NCBI GenBank assembly: GCA_964389475.1
Contig: CAYMFD010000060.1
Coordinates: 1 to 21,371 of the forward strand
Direction of reading: 5' to 3'
Source of the DNA: CAYMFD01 sp964389475
Lineage (GTDB): Bacteria > Bacteroidota > Bacteroidia > Chitinophagales > Saprospiraceae
DNA length: 21,371 bases
Both the position numbers and the translations under genes were made by a program. Below the pieces are notes generated by a model. That model was not told the origin of the DNA. It did not search any database and saw only the letters and a list, made by a program, of their open reading frames with translations. Shown here piece by piece: positions 1 through 8,405 of this stretch; positions within the stretch are counted from its first letter, which is position 1; every line of letters begins with the position of its first letter.

Positions 1-444
1 TAAGACATACTGCCCATTATAAAGGACCAAGTGACTCACCAGCAGCTCTGGCAAGGCCTCATTAGCCATCGTGTCTACCCGTATCGGCTCACCGTCTAGG
101 GTATAGTGAAACAAGTAAATCTGTACACCATCATAGCCTGCGAAAACGTACTTATCATCGTGACGTATGATGACATCCTCTTGAAAGTTTCCAGTCATTA
201 GAGCCTCTGATTTCCATACTGTAGCACCTGTATAAGAATACTTCGTTAAACGGCTAAAAAACTGAGTACCCTCCTGCTCATAACTACCAACAACTAGACC
301 GTCAATGTCAGAGAAAACAGACTGCAGGGTTCGGAAATTGGTAGTGCCTTCTCCGATAAACTTTGAACCATAGTCTTGCGAGAATGCCAGTGTAGGTAGC
401 AAAGTAACTACTGCAAATAAGATAGCCCTTACAAACCTGCTCAT
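1..444 (-). CDS. Secreted protein of unknown function (partial, C-terminus outside window)
   Basis: An open frame of 148 codons runs from an ATG at 444 to the left edge without a stop. It begins with a clear signal peptide: MSRFVRAI, then a hydrophobic stretch (LFAVVTLLPTLAFS) and a likely cut before QDYGSKF. The mature part is rich in short beta-strand-like segments with aromatic and glycine turns (GLVVGSY, YVFAGYDG, YLFHYTLDG), which resembles secreted beta-propeller or WD-like proteins; no family is recognised. Its ATG overlaps the stop of the upstream protease gene (ATGA, 441-444), so translation is probably coupled to it. By analogy it may end in a T9SS tail outside the window; this cannot be seen. 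Confidence 0.8.
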   Translation of the reverse strand, partial: MSRFVRAILFAVVTLLPTLAFSQDYGSKFIGEGTTNFRTLQSVFSDIDGLVVGSYEQEGTQFFSRLTKYSYTGATVWKSEALMTGNFQEDVIIRHDDKYVFAGYDGVQIYLFHYTLDGEPIRVDTMANEALPELLVSHLVLYNGQYVL

Positions 445-3400
445 CGCACCACTATTTTTTGAGTCAACTTTGTGCCGTTTATCTTGGTTGCAGCGACAAT
501 ATACAGTCCGGGCCTAAGATCAGCTAATGGCAAGCTAGTAGAATCATTGACGTAATCTTCCTGTACTATACGACCCGTAAGGTCATAAATGATGACGTTC
601 GCAGTGAGCGGCTCTGTAAAGAAGATCGTGCTGCCGGTGACGGGATTGGGGTAGACCCAATTTTGCATAGGGCTTCTGTGTTTCTTATTTGGCACTGCCC
701 TTTCTTCGAGCGGAAGATGCCAAGTACGATCTAGGAGACTATCCGCAACCTCATAGTAGAGGGTGTAGGCCATCGCATTGTGTATAGTGGTGTCTACTGC
801 AATAGCAACTAACTGGTCAGTGTCCATGGTTGATAATTCACCATTGACATCATAGTCTAGTCGTAGTTGTATCAATGTCTCATATGTCGCAGTGCTAGGA
901 CCAAAACCTCCAGAGTGGCTTGAAACATAGTCCATTACTGCTGCTATATCACCTCTACGATACAGGTAGGATACGGCCATGCGATGCAAAAGGCCAACCT
1001 CCATGATATCGACCTCTTGGACGAAGTCCATACCACCACTTGTAAGCCCTTTATCATCATAAGAGTCTATCCCCCGCAGACAGTCATTGAGTAACTTGAG
1101 TAAGCATTGCTCATACTTTGCGAGGAGGTATCGCTTGTAGTATTTATTGAGGGTCGTGTTACTCTCCAAAGCCCGTATGGCACTCATCACTCTTATTATT
1201 TGTTCTATAGTACCACTTGTGGTCAGGCCACAAGGACACTTGTCGATCTGCGGAGGTACAATATTACTTGCCCCACATGCATCCGTTCGCCACTCCACCG
1301 AAACTGGGTCTATAGTTACCGGGTTACCTTGAAATGGCACTCTTATATCAATACTTGTTGATCCGATCTTTGTCAGATAATTGACGACAAAAGAGCTCAC
1401 AAAGAAATTGGCAAAGGAGGGCACGCCTGGAATCTTAGAGAATTCATTGCTATTGGAAAATTCATCGTCGCCTTGTATTATACCCATGGTGCCGCCCAAG
1501 ATCACATCACTCCATCCTACATTAGAGAAGCAATCTCGGCGCAGATCAAGTTGTGTGTTAGCACCTTGTGTGAGCATTCCAGAGAAAAACATGCCGCTAT
1601 ATACATTTTGCCAATTCTCACTTGGACCGTCACCACTACCAATGTATGTTGTGCCTATGCTGCAATCGAAAAAGTCATTTGACTTAACATCATATGATCG
1701 TGACTCTCCAGCTAGCACGGCACCCGTTGATTGGTCTAGGAATAGGTTGTCTCTAATACTATAGCTAGCGTCATTAGCTGAGTTATTGATAGACAGTCCT
1801 TCTCTTGCTTGGCCTTGGAAGAAATTGTCCGTAATACGTGATGGCATACTGTTGTAAGCAAAGTTCATAATAACAACACCATGTGTACCACCATTAAATG
1901 CACAATCGACAATCGTGGCATCTGATCCAAGAGCTACTATCCCACGAGTACAATCAAAAAACTCAGACTCTAAACAGCGAAACCTTCTAGTATATAAAGT
2001 AGATATGCCTACGTTGCAAGTAGTAAATTGATTGTTTTCTAGTCGTGTAGATTGCGAAATTGCAACAGGTCCAGTAGGGATGTTTATGTCAATACCAGCG
2101 CCGCAATTACTAAAGTGGGAATTGCGAATAAGTATAGTGGGTAGATCACTACTACTCGGATATTCGTCAGTATAGGATACACCTATTTTCGCAAACTCTA
2201 CAGTACTGTTACCGTCAATGCTGATCTCACAATTTCTACTTAGTAGTATGCCCTGCCACTCCTCATCACCTAGACAGCCTCTTTTGGTAAAAATACCGCC
2301 GTTACTTATAAGCGTGCCGCCCTCTTGCACAATGATACCTTTGTCTTGAGCAAAGCGTAGCATACCTCCTGTTGTAACTTGAAGGGTGGCACCAGATGGT
2401 ACGATCAGGTCAGTATCGTAGTCAACAGGCGTATTAATAATAACTGTACCGCTTATGGTTAGAGCACTTGGTATAGTATATAGGCACATGTTGATAGCTG
2501 GTATGTCCGTAATTGTGCGGCTCATCATTCCCATTTGATCGTCGGTGAATAACAATAAACATTCCATTGAAGTGTAGTCCATCAAGTTATCTGATGTGGG
2601 CATGTAAGTGTCACCATTCCAATCCTCATTAACACAGTCCACGGCAGCTGATCCGCTTGTTGGACAGCCTTGACCTTGATATGTCTGAGTACAAGATGTG
2701 ACACTAAATGTGGGATCGGCTTGCGTATCACATATATTGTCTCCAGTCACGTTACAACGATATATATCCTCACCACTAGAATTCTGACCAACAACAACCA
2801 TTCTTTTAGCTTGGCCAGCTGGCTCCCCATAGGGTCCGTTTAAACTTGAGCCACCGCAACAAATTGTTTGTCTCCAAGTTTTGTTGAACTGCAATGGTCC
2901 AAAGGTGTGCAGAAGGCCTAAAACGTGGCCAATCTCATGTGACAGTACATTTGTTTCAATTAGGGGAGTAGTCGTTTCTGGGAAAAACCCAGACATAACA
3001 AGCCTACTTCCTACTGCTATACCATCTGCCCTGCCACCGTTAATACCATTATCAATTGGGAGAAGTAATAAGTCAATAGCGTCATCTGTTGAGGGAAGTG
3101 TACTGGTATCCCAATAGTCTTCGGCAGCAAAGCTAGTCGTTGCTATTTCGTGACTATGAATATAATTGATGCAAGGATCCAAATAAAACTGTATGTCTGT
3201 GGGATTATCTGAGTAAACCTTATTGAGCTGCAGAACTGCCTCAACGACCTGACTTTCACTTACAGAGGTTAATGTAGTATTGCCCACAACGATATGAGCC
3301 TTTAATCTCAAAATAGATGTCGCAGTGCTACTGGTGCTAATGAAAGGTGGGATATAGTTAAGCGCAGGGTTTACTTCATGAGGCGTGTAGCATAATTGTG

Positions 3401-3504
3401 CCTTGATGCTGATAGTACTTAATATACAAAGACCAAATAGCGTTACTACTTTAAGTCCGTAAGTCCGTAAGTCCGTAAGTCCGTAAGTCCGTAAGTCTCT
3501 GCAT
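441..3504 (-). CDS. Secreted M43-like zinc metalloprotease with T9SS C-terminal domain; phase-variable, out of frame here
   Basis: The uninterrupted frame (3503-441) encodes a pappalysin/cytophagalysin-like (M43) protease. Numbered from an in-frame TTG at 3311 (956 residues), it has the zinc motif HEIGHVLGLLH at 125-135 (Glu126 catalytic), CDTQADP at 194-200 and the Met-turn NLMDY at 242-246. Glycine- and asparagine-rich beta-helix-like sequence follows (about 285-600). Residues 884-956 form a T9SS type A tail (VYPNP, LTGR, LRPGLYIV, QKIVVR). The TTG is a poor start because the open frame continues upstream into a signal peptide (KVVTLFGLCILSTISIKAQ, coded from 3452) plus a short pro-region. 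The only good ATG, at 3504, lies across an octanucleotide repeat and is one base out of frame; it stops at 3451-3453 after MQRLTDLRTYGLTDLRT. Three or six repeat copies would give a protein of about 1015 or 1023 residues. The gene looks more AT-rich than its neighbours. The family call is firm; the start and on/off state are inferred. Confidence 0.85.
3453..3496 (-). repeat. Octanucleotide tandem repeat (ACGGACTT, 5.5 copies) at the 5' end of the protease gene
   Basis: On the minus strand ATGCAGAG is followed by ACTT and then five perfect copies of ACGGACTT, ending at AAAGTAGTAACG where the signal-peptide core begins. On the plus strand the unit is AAGTCCGT. The copies are identical, as expected of an actively slipping short repeat. 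Because the unit is 8 bp, each gain or loss of a copy changes which frame the ATG at 3504 feeds. Confidence 0.95.
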
Positions 3505-3528
3505 TAGCCTGAATTTTTATTTGTTTTA

Positions 3529-3559
3529 TAAATTTAGGCATTAACAGTCTTTAATGCAA
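3529..3559 (-). promoter_or_regulatory. Candidate Bacteroidota promoter for the protease gene
   Basis: On the minus strand a TTG (3557-3559) lies 20 nt before TAAATTTA (3529-3536), a 7/8 match to the TAnnTTTG -7 element. The spacing equals that of the better rplU promoter in this window. It would start transcription about 15-20 nt before the ATG at 3504, in A-rich sequence. Confidence 0.4.
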
Positions 3560-3640
3560 GTACTATGGACAAAACTCGATATTTTATTCTCCATTATACA
3601 TTTGAATGCCATTAGCTATAGCTACTCATCACAAAAGAAG

Positions 3641-3655
3641 AGTTGCTAGGCAACT
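3641..3655 (-). terminator. Small hairpin at the end of the glycosyltransferase gene, possible weak terminator
   Basis: AGTTGC and GCAACT form a 6-bp perfect stem around a 3-nt loop, beginning at the first base of the stop codon (3655-3657). On the minus strand it is followed by the T-rich CTCTTCTTTTGTG, not by a clean T-run. It is the only terminator-like structure seen between this operon and the protease gene. Confidence 0.35.
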
Positions 3656-4677
3656 TACTTAGCCTCATCCACCCATGCTGCTAGCGACTTTTTAATGTCT
3701 TTTTGTGACAAACTACGATAAGACCCAGATCCCTCACTCACCCACTCTGCCAGGTACTCCTGCTCAGGCTGACCAGGCGTAGGTATGAGTATAGCCCGCT
3801 TACCAAGATGGTGGAGATCCATAATCGTGCTATACCCAGATCGGCAGATAACGAGGCTGGCCGCTGCAAAGGCAGCTGACATCTGCTGGGCATCTGCAAA
3901 ATCAATAACTCGCCATGAAGCGGGAATCTCAACGGTACGCAGTGATCGAGTACCTCGAACTAGCTGTACCGACGTATCTATCTCAACTAGCGTCCTCACC
4001 AGCCCCTCCTCTAGCAAAGTCCGCTGTGGTTCGGGACCAGATAGCGCTAGCAATACGTCAACACGCTGCTCTGCGTCCACCCTCTGCAGCGAGGACAGTA
4101 CACCTATGTGTGCCGGTGTGATCGATGGGTGGTGTGACAGCTTACCACTGAGCAGCACCAAAGGATCATCAGGTACACATACTGTGTCAAATCGCTGCAA
4201 CCACCTCGTCAAGACCCGATTGGCCAACCAGCCACCGACTCCTGGTACCAGTAACTGTAACTGGTGGGTCAGCAGGTATGACGGTACAGTCGGATGATAG
4301 CACCCGTAGCGATTGTCACTGATGATGGCGGCAACTTGGTTATCCTCCACGTAATCCGCAATCTGTCGCCGCTCTGCCCTAATCGACCGGAGGACCCTGG
4401 GGACCTGTGTCGCTAGGTGCCATGGCAGTAGAGCAGCAGTCCGAGTATAGGTGACATCATAGGCAGGTAATGTTATGACCTTACAATCAGGAAAGGCATC
4501 CCTCAAATAGGCCATGGCCTGTCCGTCAGCAGCTATAGTTACCGTCCGTCCTGCATCTAGCAATCTTCTGATAATAACCGAAGACCTTGTCGCATGCCCC
4601 AGACCCCAGTCGAGTACCGCATACACTACTTCGCCAGTCTCTGGTAGTGCGGCGAGTTGCTTATCGAGCAGGTCCAT
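3655..4677 (-). CDS. MurG-like (GT-B fold) glycosyltransferase
   Basis: This 340-residue protein resembles the GT-B glycosyltransferases related to MurG and UDP-glucuronosyltransferases. The N-terminal motif WGLGHATR (24-31) matches the GxGHxxR loop of that group. The C-terminal donor-site region is ICRSGYSTIMDLHHLGKRAI (277-296) followed by PTPGQPEQEYLA (299-310), typical of sugar-nucleotide binding. No signal peptide or membrane segment is evident, so it probably acts in the cytoplasm or at the inner membrane face. The acceptor cannot be told from sequence; proteins of this type are often annotated only as glycosyltransferase. Its ATG lies 17 nt inside the upstream DUF3109 gene, so the two are co-transcribed and probably translationally coupled. 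Confidence 0.8.
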   Translation of the reverse strand: MDLLDKQLAALPETGEVVYAVLDWGLGHATRSSVIIRRLLDAGRTVTIAADGQAMAYLRDAFPDCKVITLPAYDVTYTRTAALLPWHLATQVPRVLRSIRAERRQIADYVEDNQVAAIISDNRYGCYHPTVPSYLLTHQLQLLVPGVGGWLANRVLTRWLQRFDTVCVPDDPLVLLSGKLSHHPSITPAHIGVLSSLQRVDAEQRVDVLLALSGPEPQRTLLEEGLVRTLVEIDTSVQLVRGTRSLRTVEIPASWRVIDFADAQQMSAAFAAASLVICRSGYSTIMDLHHLGKRAILIPTPGQPEQEYLAEWVSEGSGSYRSLSQKDIKKSLAAWVDEAK

Positions 4678-5254
4678 CCTCCTCGTCTACATGGTTTGCC
4701 GCAGCAGATAATTCGTCGTAAAAGTCCTGACCCTTGGCTCGTATGATGGCCTCCTTGAGGAATTCGTAAATCTTGACGCTTAGTTTACTGCCATTGCTAC
4801 AGGCCGCCGAGCAGATGTCCCAGATGTCATAATTCCAGGCTTCCCAGCCCGTCTGTTCGTTTTTGCTGACTCTTATCGGATAGAGCTGACAACTCAGTGG
4901 TTTGCGAAAGTCCGTCTCTCCTGCCTCAAAGGCTCGCTCAAATCCGCACTTGGCAATACCGCCATCATAGGACAGGTAGGCACAGGCGCCGTTCTCCAGC
5001 AGTGGTGTGACGTCAGAGGTGAGGTCTTGCTCCCACTCTGATAGACCGCGATTGCTCAATACATCGAGGCCCTGTGGTGTCAGGTAGGGTCTGACCTTAT
5101 CGATCACTTGTGGTAGTTGTGCCTGCTCGGCTTTGGATAGTGGTGCTCCGTAGTCTCCTTGTACACAGCAGGCACCCTTGCAGGCGTCGAGATCACAAAC
5201 GAAGTGTTCTTCGATGATGTCTAGACTGATAAGCGTACCCTGGATGTAAAGCAT
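4661..5254 (-). CDS. DUF3109 family cysteine-rich protein, putative metal or Fe-S binder
   Basis: The 197-residue product matches the DUF3109 family common in Bacteroidota and related to YkgJ-like zinc/iron-chelating domain proteins. It has nine cysteines: CX4CX3CC near the N-terminus (20, 25, 29, 30), then 91, 103, 122 (SCQLYPIRV), 148 and 152 (CSAAC). This spacing suggests one or two metal or Fe-S sites. There is no signal peptide, so it is probably cytoplasmic. The biochemical role of the family is not known to me. It is the first gene of a two-gene unit with the overlapping glycosyltransferase. Confidence 0.85.
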   Translation of the reverse strand: MLYIQGTLISLDIIEEHFVCDLDACKGACCVQGDYGAPLSKAEQAQLPQVIDKVRPYLTPQGLDVLSNRGLSEWEQDLTSDVTPLLENGACAYLSYDGGIAKCGFERAFEAGETDFRKPLSCQLYPIRVSKNEQTGWEAWNYDIWDICSAACSNGSKLSVKIYEFLKEAIIRAKGQDFYDELSAAANHVDEEDGPAR

Positions 5255-5495
5255 AGAGTGCTAAGGTAAAGTAAAAGGGGGTATTGGCATTGTTAACTTG
5301 ATTAGCTCAGTTGGCAGTATTGGCTTGATTAGGTATTGCGGCTTTAGGCCTAGCGAGTCAGTTATCCGACATCTGAAATATGATATCCCACATCCGACAT
5401 CTGACACCTGATATACGCCATCCGAATTCCGCCATCCGCCATCATCCTTACAAATCGTACCTTAGCGGTTCTAATTCACATCTGATAGCTTCAAT
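5255..5495. other. Divergent intergenic region with degenerate ATCCGAC/ATCTGAC repeats
   Basis: This 241-bp spacer separates the DUF3109 gene (-) from the CNNM gene (+) and must hold both promoters; no confident -33/-7 pair is seen. Between about 5364 and 5450 it contains a perfect 13-bp direct repeat, ATCCGACATCTGA (5364-5376 and 5392-5404), plus looser copies of ATCTGA, CGCCATCCG and ATCCGCCATC. The block looks like a decaying short repeat array and is not coding. Confidence 0.6.
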
Positions 5496-6545
5496 ATGGT
5501 TACACTGATTCTGTTCTTCTGTCTCAGTATTGTTTTTTCATTCTTATGTAGTATCTGGGAGGCAGTCCTACTCAGTATCACACCTAGCTACATTAACTCA
5601 CAGGTCAGCACCAAATCGTCTATCGGCGAGACGCTTAAGGCTTTTAAGGCAGACATAGATCGGCCGCTGTCGGCTATACTGACGCTTAACACGATTGCCC
5701 ACACGGTCGGTGCCATAGGCGTAGGTGCACAGGCGGCGGAGGTTTTTAACACCGATCAGAAGATACTAGGCTTATCTGCCGAGAGTATTGTAGCAGCTGT
5801 AATGACGCTGGCTATCTTGGTTTTGTCTGAGATCATACCCAAGACCATCGGTGCCAATAAGTGGAGGAGCCTCGTACCATTTACCGTGCGGTCGCTATCA
5901 CTATTGCTCACCATCCTAGCACCATTCGTATGGGTGAGCCAACTGATTACCAAGAACCTCAAAAACGAAAAAAGCAAATCCGTCCTCAGTCGTACCGACT
6001 TTATGGCGCTAGCCGACGTAGGTAAGACGAGTGGGGCCCTCGATGAGCAGGAGTCCACGATCATTACCAACCTGCTAGGGCTCGGCGAGACGACCGTCTA
6101 TGATGTGATGACGCCTAGGTCGGTGATACAGTCCCTAGACGAGACGATGACCCTGCAGGCGTTTTTTGATAGCAACAAAGATTTTCGCTTTTCTAGAATA
6201 CCGCTCTACGCTGGTAGCCCTGATAAGGTAACAGGCATGGTGCTCAAGGATCAAGTCCTAAAGTCTATCCTCGATGGCAAGGGAGAGCAACCACTCAGCT
6301 CGATCAAAAGAGACCTACACGTCACTAACCAAGCCGAGCCACTCAGCGAACTCTTTAACTACATGATGCAGGAAAAAGAGCATATCGCAGCCGTACACGA
6401 TGACTACGGTACCCTAGTAGGTATCGTATCGACGGAGGATGTATTCGAGACCATCCTGGGCCGAGAGATTACCGACGAGACCGATGCTGTAGCCGATCTA
6501 CAGCAACTGGCTCGTAAGCAATGGAAGGAAAGATCTAAGAAGTAA
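5496..6545 (+). CDS. CNNM (DUF21) and CBS-pair membrane protein, HlyC/CorC family-like
   Basis: The product has 349 residues. An N-terminal CNNM/DUF21 transmembrane domain (about 1-155) has hydrophobic segments near 1-28, 58-80, 97-117 and 128-150 and the family signature SEIIPKTIGA (111-120). A CBS pair follows (about 203-330), with the typical VYDVMTPRSV opening and the closing motif DDYGTLVGIVSTEDVFETILG (302-322). The C-terminal CorC_HlyC domain of full-length (about 430-residue) relatives is missing, which also occurs in short Bacteroidota members. The family has been linked to magnesium or cobalt efflux and, in eukaryotes, to CNNM magnesium transporters; older annotation as hemolysin should not be read as function. 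It is inner-membrane, with the CBS domains on the cytoplasmic side. Confidence 0.9.
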   Translation: MVTLILFFCLSIVFSFLCSIWEAVLLSITPSYINSQVSTKSSIGETLKAFKADIDRPLSAILTLNTIAHTVGAIGVGAQAAEVFNTDQKILGLSAESIVAAVMTLAILVLSEIIPKTIGANKWRSLVPFTVRSLSLLLTILAPFVWVSQLITKNLKNEKSKSVLSRTDFMALADVGKTSGALDEQESTIITNLLGLGETTVYDVMTPRSVIQSLDETMTLQAFFDSNKDFRFSRIPLYAGSPDKVTGMVLKDQVLKSILDGKGEQPLSSIKRDLHVTNQAEPLSELFNYMMQEKEHIAAVHDDYGTLVGIVSTEDVFETILGREITDETDAVADLQQLARKQWKERSKK

Positions 6546-6633
6546 GCGGTATCATGGCGACACAAAGGCTAGTTATAAGGTACGTCGTGTTACTAGGACA
6601 ACTGCACACGTCGACACTTCGTTATCTTGCGGT

Positions 6634-7437
6634 ATGATCATGCGTCTGTCCATAGTACTCGTAATATGCGCCGTAGCACTGGGAACAGTAGCGCAAAGTA
6701 CTTTTCAGCCCAAGTCTGTCAACCTAGACTACAAGGGCATCATCTATCGTAATGAGTGGTCCGTAGACTTTAGGCTTCATACCAATGGAGCCGCCATATC
6801 GTATAATACAGGCCGCATAGATGCCTTTAACAAGACGAGTTACTACCACTTTGAGCTGGGCTACATGACCGACTTTCGGGAGCGAAAGACCACCAGGAGC
6901 TTTCAGTCAGGCAGCATTATCCAGTCTCGTACTTTCATCTTTGGTAAGCAAAACAATGTCATAAATCTTCGAGCCGGTAAGGGCTGGAAGCGCTATGTGA
7001 GCGAAAAAGCTCGACGTCAAGGTATCGCTATGGGCTATAGCTACGAGGTGGGTCCCTCCCTAGCCCTGGTCAAGCCCTACTATATTAATGTCAGGCGCAA
7101 CGAGATCATAGACGGACAGGCAGTCGTCTCATTCGAAGACATCAAGTTTACAGAGGAGGATCGAGAAGTCTTTCTTAACAATGTAGCGATACAAGGCAGC
7201 AGTGGCTATTGGGCAGGTTTTAATGAGATATCAGTCATACCAGGCGTACAGGCCAAAGGCGGTGTACTGTTCTCGCTAGGTGCCTACGACAAGATGGTCA
7301 AGGCAATAGAGGTCGGTGCCATGCTAGACGTCTATATACAGAGTGTACCCATCATGGTACAGACAGAAAATGTCAGGGCTAGACCTTATTTTTTCAATTT
7401 TTATGTCTCGATGCAGTTAGGCAAACGCAGCAACTAA
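6634..7437 (+). CDS. Exported protein of unknown function, probable outer-membrane beta-barrel
   Basis: This 267-residue protein has a signal peptide (MIMRLSIVLVICAVALGTVAQ, predicted cut near 20-21). Alternating aromatic and polar segments follow (WSVDFRLHT, YYHFELGYM, IAMGYSYEVGPSLALV, GVLFSLGAYDKM, YFFNFYVSMQLGK). The pattern and the closing aromatic-rich strand suggest a small outer-membrane beta-barrel. I do not recognise a named family. A second ATG three codons in is an equally good start. It lies 88 bp after the CNNM gene and 58 bp before the lipA frame on the same strand. Confidence 0.7.
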   Translation: MIMRLSIVLVICAVALGTVAQSTFQPKSVNLDYKGIIYRNEWSVDFRLHTNGAAISYNTGRIDAFNKTSYYHFELGYMTDFRERKTTRSFQSGSIIQSRTFIFGKQNNVINLRAGKGWKRYVSEKARRQGIAMGYSYEVGPSLALVKPYYINVRRNEIIDGQAVVSFEDIKFTEEDREVFLNNVAIQGSSGYWAGFNEISVIPGVQAKGGVLFSLGAYDKMVKAIEVGAMLDVYIQSVPIMVQTENVRARPYFFNFYVSMQLGKRSN

Positions 7438-7445
7438 GAGGCGCT

Positions 7446-7453
7446 TATCTTTG
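7446..7453 (+). promoter_or_regulatory. Perfect -7 element (TATCTTTG) ahead of lipA
   Basis: TATCTTTG matches the Bacteroidota TAnnTTTG -7 consensus at every fixed position and lies 43 bp before the first possible lipA start. No TTG is found at the expected -33 spacing (the region reads CAAACGC), so the promoter is incomplete by sequence. It would let lipA be transcribed separately from the upstream gene. Confidence 0.35.
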
Positions 7454-7495
7454 TTAGCCTCATGCGAGCCTCAGCTGATGTGAGGCGTAGATTTA

Positions 7496-8401
7496 TTGTT
7501 CATCCTATATATCATCGACGTGGTAGAATTACCAGTAGTGGCCAATCCCGCCCCGGAACAGACTCGAACCAAAAAGCCTGACTGGCTCAGGGTTAAGCTG
7601 CCGATAGGCGAAAAATACAAGCACGTACGCAGCCTTGTAGACAAGTACAAACTGCATACGATCTGCCAGAGCGGTAACTGCCCCAATATGGGCGAGTGCT
7701 GGGGTGCTGGTACGGCGACGTTTATGATACTCGGTAATGTATGTACGAGGGGATGCTCTTTCTGCGCTGTCAAGACGGGTAGGCCCAATGAGTACGACGA
7801 GGACGAGCCTAGGCGTGTCGCGGAGGCTATACGACTCATGGAGGTCAAGCATGCCGTCATCACCTCTGTTAATCGTGACGAACTCAAGGATAGAGGCGCC
7901 GAGATCTGGTACCAGACCGTCGTATCTATCAAAGAAGAATCACCCAATACGACCATCGAGACCCTCATCCCTGACACACGGGGCAACTGGGAGGCCCTCG
8001 AGCGGATGATCAGCGGCGGCCAAGAGGTCGTCTCGCATAATATGGAGACCGTAGAGTCGCTCTACCGCAAGGTGCGACCACAGGCGAAGTACCACCGTAG
8101 CCTAGAGGAGCTCAAGCGCATCAAGGACTATGGCAAGCGGACCAAGACTGGATTTATGGTGGGTCTGGGTGAGACCAAGGATGAGGTCAAGAAGATACTC
8201 AACGATATCCGTGAGACCGGTACCGACGTAGTAACGATAGGCCAGTACTTACAGCCTACCAAGATGCATCTCGATGTAGCGGAGTTTATACACCCAGACA
8301 TCTTTGAGGAGTATCGCCTATATGGTATCGAGCTAGGATTTGACTTCGTAGAGAGCGGTCCACTAGTACGATCGTCTTACCACGCAGAACGACACCTCTA
8401 G
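7496..8401 (+). CDS. lipA: Lipoyl synthase (radical SAM)
   Basis: LipA inserts two sulfur atoms into protein-bound octanoyl groups to make lipoyl cofactors for 2-oxoacid dehydrogenases and the glycine cleavage system. The 301-residue product has both cluster motifs: the auxiliary 4Fe-4S site CQSGNCPNMGEC (Cys57, 62, 68) and the radical-SAM site CTRGCSFC (Cys83, 87, 90). It also has the C-terminal RSSY motif next to HAERHL. Other family segments are TSVNRDEL, ETLIPD, HNMETV and KTGFMVGLGET. The frame opens with TTG at 7496; a GTG at 7520 would start the protein at VELPVV, closer to usual LipA N-termini, and is probably the real start. The Idh/MocA-like gene follows after 4 bp. Confidence 0.97.
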   Translation: MFILYIIDVVELPVVANPAPEQTRTKKPDWLRVKLPIGEKYKHVRSLVDKYKLHTICQSGNCPNMGECWGAGTATFMILGNVCTRGCSFCAVKTGRPNEYDEDEPRRVAEAIRLMEVKHAVITSVNRDELKDRGAEIWYQTVVSIKEESPNTTIETLIPDTRGNWEALERMISGGQEVVSHNMETVESLYRKVRPQAKYHRSLEELKRIKDYGKRTKTGFMVGLGETKDEVKKILNDIRETGTDVVTIGQYLQPTKMHLDVAEFIHPDIFEEYRLYGIELGFDFVESGPLVRSSYHAERHL

Positions 8402-8405
8402 GCCT

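Noticed and set aside
441..3311. TTG at 3311 as the start of the metalloprotease
   Set aside because: It would leave a secreted protein with a T9SS tail but no signal peptide, while a good signal peptide is coded in frame just upstream.
3453..3496. Octamer repeat as a CRISPR array or iteron origin
   Set aside because: There are no spacers and no cas or rep genes, and the repeat lies inside the start of a reading frame, which fits slippage better.
3613..3624. 12-bp palindrome TAGCTATAGCTA
   Set aside because: It is short, AT-rich and has no partner copies or position that suggests a function; chance is likely.
5300..5345. Sequence TTAGCTCAGTTGGCAG resembling a tRNA D-arm
   Set aside because: No matching acceptor stem, anticodon arm or TTCGA-type T-arm follows at the right distance, so this is not a tRNA gene.
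7471..7986. Long antisense frame opposite lipA
   Set aside because: It is a shadow of the conserved lipA coding sequence with no family-like features.
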